A DNA stretch of 64,000 bases. It comes from Actinokineospora xionganensis. Its GTDB lineage: Bacteria > Actinomycetota > Actinomycetes > Mycobacteriales > Pseudonocardiaceae. The notes under the pieces were generated by a model, which was not told the DNA's origin, ran no database searches, and saw nothing but the letters and a program-made list of their open reading frames with translations. Both the position numbers and the translations under genes were made by a program. Within the stretch, counting starts at the first letter, position 1; each line of letters opens with the position of its first letter. Of the stretch, positions 15,475 through 22,819 are shown one piece after another. The stretch is from NCBI RefSeq assembly GCF_014323725.1, contig NZ_JABVED010000007.1, forward strand, positions 244,251 through 308,250, in the 5' to 3' direction.

Positions 15475-15783
15475 CTACAAGCCGAGTCTGCCGACGTTGT
15501 CCTGCTCGCCCTCGGTGTAGGCGCCCGCGTTGGCGGTGAACCGCTCGCCGACGTCACCCAGCTTTCCGGCGAGACCACCCAACGCGGTGAGCGCCTCGTC
15601 GGCGGGGACGGCGTGGACGGCGCCGAAGCTCTGACCGATCGCGTCGGCGCCCCAGCACTCGCCGAGGGCGGCCAACCGGTCGGCTAGGTCGCGGTGGATG
15701 GTGTCGACCCGCTCGGCCAGACCCGCGAACTGACCGGCGTTGGCGGCGAGTTCGTCGGCGGAGACGCGGAAACCCTCGGTCAT
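15475..15783 (-). CDS. WXG100/ESX-like secreted partner protein
   Basis: A 102-residue helical-hairpin protein: MTEGFRVSADELAANAGQFA, then a turn with CWGADAIGQSFG (a W-G-x-D variant of the WXG turn), then a second helix. Size and layout match EsxA/B-like proteins. It starts by ATGA overlap with the upstream YbaB-like gene and ends 8 bases before the toxin, the arrangement of EsxE/EsxF with CpnT. Likely co-secreted with, or chaperoning, the toxin. Confidence 0.82.
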   Translation of the reverse strand: MTEGFRVSADELAANAGQFAGLAERVDTIHRDLADRLAALGECWGADAIGQSFGAVHAVPADEALTALGGLAGKLGDVGERFTANAGAYTEGEQDNVGRLGL

Positions 15784-16205
15784 GAGCGCCCCGATTCGAG
15801 CCAGTGGACGTCCTCGAAGCTCTCGTCATCGATGACGGGGTCCGGGATGGTCTCGGTCGGGGTGAGGTCGGCGGTGCCCTTGATCAGCGCCTCCGGGTCG
15901 GTGCCCGCGGGCAGGACCGGCGCGACGACCTCACTCATCGCGCGGCCGGCCTTGAGGGCGGCGTCGGCCGCGGCGCGGACGATCACGGTGGACAACTCGT
16001 GCGGCCGGTAGGTGCGGTACGCGGTGTCGGCGATCTCCAGCCCGGTCAAGGCGCCCTGCGCCGACACGGTCACCGTGACCAGCCCGCACGGGCTGGTCGC
16101 CGACTCGCTGATACCGGCGAGCGCGCGGTGCACGCCCGCCAGTTGATCACGACTGCGGCGGTAGTCCGCTAGCAGGTCTTCGACCTGGGCCCGGTGGTCG
16201 GCCAC
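15780..16205 (-). CDS. YbaB/EbfC-like protein, first gene of the toxin operon
   Basis: A 141-residue protein with an N-terminal helix (QVEDLLADYRRSRDQLAGV), a three-stranded middle (GLVTVTVSAQGALTGLEIAD) and a helical region ending in an acidic tail. This is the YbaB/EbfC nucleoid-protein pattern. In actinobacteria such paralogues commonly open operons for ESX-type effectors; whether they bind DNA or act as secretion adaptors is unclear. Starts at GTG 16205 with GGAGG about 8 bases upstream; stop overlaps the next start (ATGA). The 169 bp upstream to the HMG-CoA lyase stop should hold the operon promoter. Confidence 0.78.
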   Translation of the reverse strand: MADHRAQVEDLLADYRRSRDQLAGVHRALAGISESATSPCGLVTVTVSAQGALTGLEIADTAYRTYRPHELSTVIVRAAADAALKAGRAMSEVVAPVLPAGTDPEALIKGTADLTPTETIPDPVIDDESFEDVHWLESGRS

Positions 16206-16374
16206 CTAAGCCACCTCCGCGTGTAGTCGTCACATTCGCGCGTTGGACGCCCGGGCGGCCAGCCCGGTTCCCCTCCGTTCGGGTGAAACCCGGCACGCTC
16301 ACCCAGTCGGGCCAGGCGTGGCCGGTCCCGCCCCCGCCTAACGAGCGGCACGCCGCGAGGACGCGGAGATCTGC

Positions 16375-17316
16375 CTATCCCCGCAGGGCCCGCACGACCC
16401 GTGAGGGACTCGGCCTGCCCAGCCGCTCGGCCATCCACGCGCTGGTGTCGGCGAGTTTGTCCAGGTCCACGCCGGTTTCGACGCCGAGGCCGTCGAGCAT
16501 CCACACGAGGTCCTCGGTGGCGAGGTTGCCGGTCGCGGACTCCGCGTACGGGCAGCCGCCGAGGCCGCCCGCGGACGAGTCGACGGTGGTGACGCCGAGG
16601 CGCAGCGCGGCCAGGGTGTTGGAGAGCGCCTGGCCGTAGGTGTCGTGGAAGTGCACGGCGACCGCGTCGACCGGGACACCGTCGAGGGCGACGGCCGCGA
16701 TCACGGCCTCGACCTGGCCGGGCGTGGCGACGCCGATGGTGTCGCCGAGGGAGAGCTGCGAGCAGCCCATGTCCATCAGCCGCTTGCCGACCGCGGCCAC
16801 CTGCTTGGGCTCGACCGGGCCCTCCCACGGGTCGCCGAAGCACATCGAGACGTACGCGCGCACGTCCAGGCCCTCGGCGCGGGCGCGGGTGACGACCGGG
16901 TCGAACATGGCGAACTGCTCGTCGAGCGAGCGGTTGAGGTTCTTGTTGGCGAAGGTCTCCGTGGCGCTCCCGAAGATCGCGATGTCGCGCACCCCGGCCG
17001 CGAGGGCGCGGTCGAGGCCGCGCTCGTTGGGCACCAGCACCGGGTAGCGGACACCGTCGACCCGCGTCAGCGCGGCCAGGAGGTCCTCGGCGTCGGCCAG
17101 CTGCGGCACCCACTTGGGGTGCACGAAGCTGGTCGCCTCCAGGATCGACAGGCCCGCGGCTGCGAGCCGGTCGAGGAACTCGATCTTGACGTCGACCGGG
17201 ACGACCGACTGCTCGTTCTGCAGCCCGTCGCGCGCGCCGACCTCCCAGATGGTCACCCTGGCCGGGAGGCCGTCAGCGGGGACGACCATCGGCAGACCGA
17301 CCTCGCGCGCGCCCAT
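16375..17316 (-). CDS. Hydroxymethylglutaryl-CoA lyase
   Basis: Splits HMG-CoA into acetyl-CoA and acetoacetate, the last step of leucine breakdown. The 313-residue protein has the DRE-TIM barrel signature GARDGLQNE, the metal-site HFHDTYGQAL and the active-site loop GGLGGCPYA with its catalytic Cys. Starts at ATG 17316, sharing a base with the upstream TAA (TAATG), so it is coupled to the PH-domain gene. The closely related 2-isopropylmalate/homocitrate synthases lack the GGCPYA loop. Confidence 0.93.
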   Translation of the reverse strand: MGAREVGLPMVVPADGLPARVTIWEVGARDGLQNEQSVVPVDVKIEFLDRLAAAGLSILEATSFVHPKWVPQLADAEDLLAALTRVDGVRYPVLVPNERGLDRALAAGVRDIAIFGSATETFANKNLNRSLDEQFAMFDPVVTRARAEGLDVRAYVSMCFGDPWEGPVEPKQVAAVGKRLMDMGCSQLSLGDTIGVATPGQVEAVIAAVALDGVPVDAVAVHFHDTYGQALSNTLAALRLGVTTVDSSAGGLGGCPYAESATGNLATEDLVWMLDGLGVETGVDLDKLADTSAWMAERLGRPSPSRVVRALRG

Positions 17317-17882
17317 TACCGGCGTCCGCGGGCGTCCCCCGCGTCGGGGAACTGCTGGGTCTCGAAGCCCGGGGCGCCCTGGCGGTGGAAGTCGTCGTTC
17401 GGGTTGTCGTTGACCTCGCGGTAAAGCAGGGTCTGGACCTTCTCGACGTTCGGGATGTCGTCGAAGGTCAACGGGTCCTGCGCGGAGGACTCCATGATCA
17501 GCGTGCCGCAGCCGACGATCCGGTCGATCAAGCCGTGCTCGAAGCGCACACTGCTGATCCGCGAGAGCGGGATGTCGATGCCGGTGCGGTTGACCACGCC
17601 GACGCGGTACATGACGCGGTCGGTGGTGACCACGAAATGCGTGGTGCGCCAGCGGATGAACGGCGCGATGAACAGCCACGCGATCAGCAGGACCGCGACC
17701 GCGGCGATGATGATCTGCGCGATCATCGCCCACGACAGGTCCTGGACCAGGATGGCGCCCCAGATCGCGAGGCCGAGCACGACCACCAGGATCAGGTAGG
17801 GAAGCAGCAGCATCTTCCAGTGCGGGTGCTTGTGCAGCACGACGCGCTCGCCGTCGCTGAGCAGGTCGTCCGGATATGCCAC
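17316..17882 (-). CDS. PH domain-containing membrane protein (bPH_2/DUF304)
   Basis: A 188-residue membrane protein: short cytosolic N-terminus (PDDLLSDGERVVLHKHPHWK), two hydrophobic helices (~27-47 and ~52-74), then a bacterial pleckstrin-homology domain (FVVTTDRVMYRVGVVNRTG, SRISSVRFEHGLIDRIVGCG). Start GTG 17882 has GGGAGG upstream. M. tuberculosis has the equivalent gene (Rv3278c) next to birA. Function is not established; such domains are thought to arrange membrane protein complexes. Upstream of and coupled to HMG-CoA lyase. Confidence 0.88.
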   Translation of the reverse strand: MAYPDDLLSDGERVVLHKHPHWKMLLLPYLILVVVLGLAIWGAILVQDLSWAMIAQIIIAAVAVLLIAWLFIAPFIRWRTTHFVVTTDRVMYRVGVVNRTGIDIPLSRISSVRFEHGLIDRIVGCGTLIMESSAQDPLTFDDIPNVEKVQTLLYREVNDNPNDDFHRQGAPGFETQQFPDAGDARGRR

Positions 17883-17964
17883 GGTTTCCTCCCGATCACC
17901 ACTGATGACGCGGCTACCGTACCGGCGCACGGCTGCGAAGCGCGTGGAACTCACCAAACTGTCA

Positions 17965-18771
17965 TCATGCGCCGCGAAGGTGCACCACGTCGCCCGCCGA
18001 GACCGTTCTCGCCGTGCCCGCCGCGTCGACGACGAGCCTGCCGTCGGTGTCGACGTCGATGGCGATGCCCTGCAGGTCGTGGCCCTCGGGCATCTCCACG
18101 CGCACTCGCTGGCCGAGCGTCGAGCAGTGGCTTCGGTATTCGGCGAGCAGCCCGGCCGCCGCCAGGTCGCCATGGGCGTCGCGCCAGGAGCGTTCGGCCT
18201 CGTCGAAGGCGCGCAGCAGGGCGATGGCGACTTCGGCGCGGTCGCCCGACCCACCCTCCTCGGCCAGCGACGTCGCGGGCAGCCCGCCCGGGCCGGGCGG
18301 CACGTCGATGCCCAGCGGGCCGACGTTGAGTCCGATCCCGACGACCACGGCGGTGTGCTGCCCGCCGTCGACCTCGGCCAGCACACCCGCGCACTTGCGC
18401 ATGGACGTACCCGCGAGCAGGTCGTTCGGCCATTTCAGCGCCGCCGTGACCCCCGCGTGCCGAGCGGCGCGCACCAGCGCGATCCCCGCCACGAGGGCCA
18501 GCGACCCGTAGCGGGCGGGCGGCACCCCATCGGGGCGCAGGAGCACGCTCAGGTAGAGACCTGCGTCCGGCGGCGACACCCACTCCCGGCTGCGCCGACC
18601 GCGCCCGGCGGTCTGCGACTCGGCGATGAGGACCGTCCGGTCGGCCGCGTCGGCGGTGGCCAGGAGGTCGGCGTTGGTCGACCCGGTCGTGTCCACCACA
18701 TCGAGTGCCGCGTACGCGCCCGCGGGCGCGACAAGAGCCGCGCGCAGAGCCTCCGCATCGAGAGCTGCCAT
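17965..18771 (-). CDS. birA: Biotin--[acetyl-CoA-carboxylase] ligase (BirA)
   Basis: Attaches biotin to the carrier lysine of acyl-CoA carboxylases; its target here is the EAMKMEN lysine of AccA3 in the same window. 268 residues from ATG 18771. The biotin-AMP loop GRGRRSREW and catalytic KWPNDLL are present, with a small C-terminal SH3-like domain. There is no N-terminal helix-turn-helix, so this is a monofunctional ligase and not a repressor. It is divergent from accD5 across 260 bp. Confidence 0.96.
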   Translation of the reverse strand: MAALDAEALRAALVAPAGAYAALDVVDTTGSTNADLLATADAADRTVLIAESQTAGRGRRSREWVSPPDAGLYLSVLLRPDGVPPARYGSLALVAGIALVRAARHAGVTAALKWPNDLLAGTSMRKCAGVLAEVDGGQHTAVVVGIGLNVGPLGIDVPPGPGGLPATSLAEEGGSGDRAEVAIALLRAFDEAERSWRDAHGDLAAAGLLAEYRSHCSTLGQRVRVEMPEGHDLQGIAIDVDTDGRLVVDAAGTARTVSAGDVVHLRGA

Positions 18772-18913
18772 GCCGGTCAGCGTAGATCCGTTCGCCAGGT
18801 CCGGCCGCACGGACGCGCGGTCACACAGGAGCGCGAAGAGAGGTCGCGGGGCTTGTTCAGCCGCACGATGTGCTTGTCGACCAGGTGCAGATCATGCGGA
18901 AGCAAGCTTGTCA

Positions 18914-18957
18914 GAACGACAGTTCCGTATCCGCGGTGTTACTCGGTGGTGTCGTTC
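18914..18957. promoter_or_regulatory. Inverted repeat in the birA-accD5 intergenic region
   Basis: GAACGACA (18914-18921) and TGTCGTTC (18950-18957) are perfect eight-base arms 28 bases apart, upstream of accD5. The wide spacing suits two half-operators or a looped site better than a terminator. Nothing identifies the binding protein. Confidence 0.3.
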
Positions 18958-19031
18958 CGCCCACCCGAACGGCGTGATGTCGAATACGCCAGGCCCCTCC
19001 GACCTGCTCCGGATCGCTAGGCTGCCGCCTC

Positions 19032-20669
19032 ATGAGCAGCGCGACCGAGCCGATCGGAAAAGCCCCGGTGGACGAGCCCGATATCCACACCACGGCGGGC
19101 AAGCTCGCGGACCTCTATCGCCGCAACGACGAAGCGGTGCACGCGGGGTCGGCGCGGGCGGTGGAGAAGCAGCACGCCAAGGGCAAGATGACCGCCCGCG
19201 AGCGCATCGACATGCTGCTCGACCCCGGTTCGTTCATCGAACTCGACGAGCTCGCGCGGCACCGGTCGACGAACTTCGGCCTGGAGAAGAACCGCCCCTA
19301 CGGCGACGGCGTGGTGACCGGCTACGGCACGGTCGACGGCCGCCCGGTGTGCGTGTTCTCCCAGGATGTGACGGTCTTCGGCGGCTCGCTCGGCCAGGTG
19401 TACGGCGAGAAGATCGTCAAGGTCATGGACCTGGCGATCAAGACCGGCCGCCCGATCATCGGCATCAACGAGGGCGGTGGCGCGCGCATCCAAGAGGGTG
19501 TGGTGTCGCTGGGCCTCTACGGCGAGATCTTCACCCGCAACGTGCGCGCGTCCGGCGTGGTCCCGCAGATCTCGCTGATCATGGGCGCCAACGCGGGCGG
19601 GCACGTGTACTCGCCCGCGCTGACCGACTTCATCGTGATGGTCGACCAGACCTCGCAGATGTTCATCACCGGGCCGGACGTGGTCAAGACCGTCACCGGT
19701 GAGGAAGTCACCCTCGAGGAGCTCGGCGGCGCGCGCACGCACAACACCAAGTCCGGTGTCGCGCACTACATGGGCGCCGACGAGGAGGACGCGATCTCCT
19801 ACGTCAAGGAGCTGCTGTCCTTCCTGCCGTCGAACAACCTGTCCGAGGCGCCGCTGTTCCCCGGGTTCACCGAGGAGGGCTCGGTCAACGACAACCTGAC
19901 CGACACCGACCGCGAGCTCGAGACGCTGATCCCGGACTCCGCGAACCAGCCGTACGACATGCACGAGGTGATCACCAGGGTCGTCGACGACGGCGAGTTC
20001 CTGGAGGTCCACCCGCTGTTCGCGCCGAACATCCTGGTCGGCTTCGGCCGGGTCGAGGGGCACAGCGTCGGCATCGTGGCCAACCAGCCGACCCAGTTCG
20101 CGGGCTGCCTGGACATCGACGCGTCCGAGAAGGCCGCCCGGTTCGTCCGCACCTGCGACGCCTTCAACATCCCGGTGCTGACCTTCGTCGACGTCCCCGG
20201 CTTCCTCCCGGGCACCGACCAGGAGTGGACCGGCATCATCCGCCGCGGCGCGAAGCTCATCTACGCCTACGCGGAGGCCACGGTCCCGCTGATCACGGTC
20301 ATCACCCGCAAGGCCTACGGCGGCGCGTACGACGTCATGGGCTCCAAGCACCTCGGCGCCGACATGAACCTGGCGTGGCCCACCGCCCAGATCGCCGTCA
20401 TGGGCGCCTCCGGCGCGTCCAACATCCTGCACCGCAAGACCCTCAAGAATGCTCTGGACGCGGGCGAGGACGTCGACGCCCTGCGCGCGAAGCTGGACCG
20501 CGAGTACGAGGACACCCTGCTCAACCCGTATGTGGCGGCCGAGCGCGGCTATGTGGACTCGGTCATCCCGCCGTCCTACACCCGCGGCTACGTCGCCCGG
20601 TCATTGCGCATGCTGCGTGACAAGCGGGAGACTTTGCCTCCCAAGAAGCACGGCAACATCCCGCTGTAG
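19032..20669 (+). CDS. accD5: Acyl-CoA/propionyl-CoA carboxylase beta subunit (AccD5-like carboxyltransferase)
   Basis: 545-residue carboxyltransferase that moves CO2 from biotin to propionyl-CoA (or acetyl-CoA), giving methylmalonyl-CoA for catabolism or branched-lipid synthesis. Two crotonase-like halves are visible. The first has [19 protein letters not shown] and the oxyanion loop region [12 protein letters not shown]. The second has [14 protein letters not shown] and [18 protein letters not shown]. Starts at ATG 19032. Followed after 22 bases by the epsilon subunit. With AccA3 (26451-28235) and the AccE subunit it forms the actinobacterial long-type carboxylase. Substrate is inferred from the accD5 gene context. 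Confidence 0.95.
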   Translation: MSSATEPIGKAPVDEPDIHTTAGKLADLYRRNDEAVHAGSARAVEKQHAKGKMTARERIDMLLDPGSFIELDELARHRSTNFGLEKNRPYGDGVVTGYGTVDGRPVCVFSQDVTVFGGSLGQVYGEKIVKVMDLAIKTGRPIIGINEGGGARIQEGVVSLGLYGEIFTRNVRASGVVPQISLIMGANAGGHVYSPALTDFIVMVDQTSQMFITGPDVVKTVTGEEVTLEELGGARTHNTKSGVAHYMGADEEDAISYVKELLSFLPSNNLSEAPLFPGFTEEGSVNDNLTDTDRELETLIPDSANQPYDMHEVITRVVDDGEFLEVHPLFAPNILVGFGRVEGHSVGIVANQPTQFAGCLDIDASEKAARFVRTCDAFNIPVLTFVDVPGFLPGTDQEWTGIIRRGAKLIYAYAEATVPLITVITRKAYGGAYDVMGSKHLGADMNLAWPTAQIAVMGASGASNILHRKTLKNALDAGEDVDALRAKLDREYEDTLLNPYVAAERGYVDSVIPPSYTRGYVARSLRMLRDKRETLPPKKHGNIPL

Positions 20670-20691
20670 AGCCAGTGACACAGGAGAGCCC

Positions 20692-20901
20692 GTGAGCGAC
20701 CAACCCCTGCTGCGCATCGTCCGCGGCACCCCGGACGACGTCGAACTGGCCGCCCTGACGGCGGTGGTCGCGGTCGCGGCCTCCGCATCGGGGGAGGAAG
20801 AGACAGAGACGTCGTCGGCATGGTCGGCCAAGACAACCTTGGTCCGCAGGCAACTGGACCACGGCCCCGGCGCTTGGCGCGCGTCGGGCCTACCGCGCTG
20901 A
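20692..20901 (+). CDS. accE5: Acyl-CoA carboxylase epsilon subunit (AccE-like)
   Basis: A 69-residue protein, GTG start with CAGGAGAG just upstream, 22 bases after accD5. The N-terminal VSDQPLLRIVRGTPDDVELA and the helix AALTAVVAVAASA are the hallmark of actinobacterial epsilon subunits (RVVRGxPxxEELAALxAVL). It tightens assembly of the carboxylase alpha-beta complex. The charged N-terminal extension seen in mycobacterial AccE5 is missing; the C-terminus LVRRQLDHGPGAWRASGLPR is typical (W..SGLPR). Confidence 0.92.
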   Translation: MSDQPLLRIVRGTPDDVELAALTAVVAVAASASGEEETETSSAWSAKTTLVRRQLDHGPGAWRASGLPR

Positions 20902-20968
20902 TCCAGCACTGGCGATTTTGGCTTTTAATCCCTGCTCCTCCCCCTGCACCCTCGTCCTGGCCGCTTTC

Positions 20969-21055
20969 AACTCTCGATCATCGGTGTCAAGGGTCAGCTT
21001 GCTGATCGCGCAGCGACGGCGCTCGCGCCGCCCTTGACGCCGATGATCGAGAGTT
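20969..21055. repeat. Long near-perfect inverted repeat after accE (25-bp arms, 37-base loop)
   Basis: Arm 20969-20993 (starts AACTCTCGATCATCGG) and arm 21031-21055 (ends CCGATGATCGAGAGTT) match at 24 of 25 positions. The GC-rich loop has a smaller GGCGC/GCGCC hairpin. It lies in a 309-bp gap with no gene. It could terminate the accD5-accE5 transcript, but it is longer than a terminator needs and looks like a REP/MITE-type palindromic element. The rest of the gap (20902-20968, 21056-21210) shows only a small dyad before the MFS gene. Confidence 0.8.
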
Positions 21056-21171
21056 AAACAAATATGGCTGAGGGAGACTATTCCCCTTGTGGCTTAAGGG
21101 ATCTGCACGCGACCGTGGCGTCGATCTGTCTCGTTTGATGGGTGCAGTCGCCCCCGATACGCGCCAGATGC

Positions 21172-21187
21172 TTCACTTCCGAGTGAA
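21172..21187. promoter_or_regulatory. Small dyad upstream of the MFS exporter, candidate operator
   Basis: TTCACT, four bases, AGTGAA: a six-base perfect dyad ending 23 bases before the ATG of the transporter. Drug-exporter genes are often held by a TetR/MarR repressor at such a site, but no regulator gene is adjacent. Confidence 0.3.
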
Positions 21188-21210
21188 ATCGGCGGCCTGC
21201 GGGAGCGACC

Positions 21211-22809
21211 ATGGTGAGCACTGAGCGGCGGTCGTGGGTCGCGCTCATGGCGCTGTGTGCGTGCTTCTTCATGGTGATGCTGGATTCCACGATCGTCACA
21301 GTGGCCATCCCCGCCATCCTCACCGGCCTCGACGCCAACCTCAACGAGGTCATCTGGGTCAACAGCGTCTACCTGCTGGCCAACACCGTCCCCCTGCTCC
21401 TCACCGGCCGACTGGGCGACCGGTACGGGCCCAAGCGGGTCCTCATCGTGGGGCTGGTCATCTTCCTCGCCGCCTCCCTCTGGTGCGGGCTCGCCACCTC
21501 CGCCGGGTCGTTGATCGCCGCCCGTGCTGTTCAAGGGCTTGGGGCGGCGGCGATGACGCCGCAGACGTTGACGTTCATCACGCGGTTGTTTCCGCCCGAG
21601 AAGCGGGGGACGCCGATCGCGGTGTGGGGCGCCGTCGCGGGGGTCGCGACAATCACCGGGCCGGTGATCGGGGGACTGCTTGTCGAGCAGTTCGGGTGGC
21701 AGTGGATCTTCCTGCTGAACCTCCCGATCGGCGCCGTGGGCCTGGTCGTCGGGCTGGTGTTCCTTCCCGACTGGCTGCCGAACGGGCGGATCCGGTTCGA
21801 CACCCTGGGTGCCTTGTTGGCCTCCACCGGGCTGGCGGCGCTGGTGTTCGGCCTGCAGAACGGGCAGCACTACCACTGGGGGACGGTCGTCGGGCCCGTC
21901 GGCGTGCCGCACGTGATCGGGGTCGGGCTGCTGCTGATCGGCGGCTTCGTCATCTGGCAGCGGCGGATGACCGACGAGCCGCTGGTGCCGCTCGGCCTGT
22001 TCGCCAACCCCACCTTCGCCTTCGCCAACCTCACCCACGGCGCGCTCGGGTTCGCCGTCACCGGGATGTTCCTGCCGCTGGTGATCTACGTGCAGTCCGT
22101 CCTCGGCCTCGGGCCGGTGGAGTCGAGCCTGCTGTGCGCGCCGATGGCCGTCGCGGCTGGTGCGGCGGCCATCGCGGCGGGCCGGATCGGCGGGAAACGC
22201 CTGATCATGAGCGGGTTGGGTGCGCTCGCGGGCGGGACGGTGCTGATCGCGGCGCTGGCTGAGCCGGACACCGAGCCGATGGTGCTGGTGCCCGGCCTGG
22301 TCATCGCGGGCGTCGGGATCGGGCTGGTGTACTCGCCGCTGACCGCGGCGGCCACGTTCGGGCTGCCGGGGCACCTTGTCGGCGCGGCTTCGGGGGTGTT
22401 CAACACGTCCCGGCAGGTCGGCGGGGTCCTGGGGAGCGCGACAACCGGGTTGCTGCTGCAGGTCGGGCTCAGCGTGTCGGTGCCGGAGGCGGCCCGGCAG
22501 ACCGCCAAGTCGCTGCCGCCGCGCTACGTCGAGGAGTTCGTCCGGCGGGTCAGCGACGCGGCCAACACGGCCAGCCAGTTCCGCCAGACCGGCCCGCAGG
22601 TGCCTGCCGACTGGTCCCCGTCGATCGCCGCGCGGGTGCGTGACCTCGCGACGGACGCCTACGCTCTGGGGTTCACCAACGCGGCCAAGGCGACCCTGGT
22701 GCTGCCCGTCGTCGTGCTGGTTCTCGGCATCCTCTGCGCCGCGGGCATCCAACCCCCAAGTGGTAACGCGAAGAACCTGGACTATCGCCCGGAACGCGCG
22801 ACTCCGTAG
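21211..22809 (+). CDS. MFS transporter, DHA2 (14-helix) drug exporter type
   Basis: A 532-residue membrane proton antiporter of the DHA2 family. It has about 14 hydrophobic helices. Helix 1 carries FMVMLDSTIVTVAIPAI, the usual D1 motif; the loop between helices 2 and 3 has GRLGDRYGPKRV (motif A); helix 5 has GPVIGG (motif C, antiporter signature); and a longer C-terminal loop precedes the last helix. Predicted role is efflux of drugs or small metabolites across the plasma membrane; the substrate cannot be inferred. Start is ATG 21211 after GGGAGCG. Only 10 bases precede the secreted peptidase gene, so co-transcription is likely. Confidence 0.92.
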   Translation: MVSTERRSWVALMALCACFFMVMLDSTIVTVAIPAILTGLDANLNEVIWVNSVYLLANTVPLLLTGRLGDRYGPKRVLIVGLVIFLAASLWCGLATSAGSLIAARAVQGLGAAAMTPQTLTFITRLFPPEKRGTPIAVWGAVAGVATITGPVIGGLLVEQFGWQWIFLLNLPIGAVGLVVGLVFLPDWLPNGRIRFDTLGALLASTGLAALVFGLQNGQHYHWGTVVGPVGVPHVIGVGLLLIGGFVIWQRRMTDEPLVPLGLFANPTFAFANLTHGALGFAVTGMFLPLVIYVQSVLGLGPVESSLLCAPMAVAAGAAAIAAGRIGGKRLIMSGLGALAGGTVLIAALAEPDTEPMVLVPGLVIAGVGIGLVYSPLTAAATFGLPGHLVGAASGVFNTSRQVGGVLGSATTGLLLQVGLSVSVPEAARQTAKSLPPRYVEEFVRRVSDAANTASQFRQTGPQVPADWSPSIAARVRDLATDAYALGFTNAAKATLVLPVVVLVLGILCAAGIQPPSGNAKNLDYRPERATP

Positions 22810-22819
22810 CGTCGCCCCC

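Noticed and set aside
13601-15520. 639-residue plus-strand open frame
   Set aside because: Antisense to the TNT toxin gene, whose reading frame has clear domains on the minus strand.
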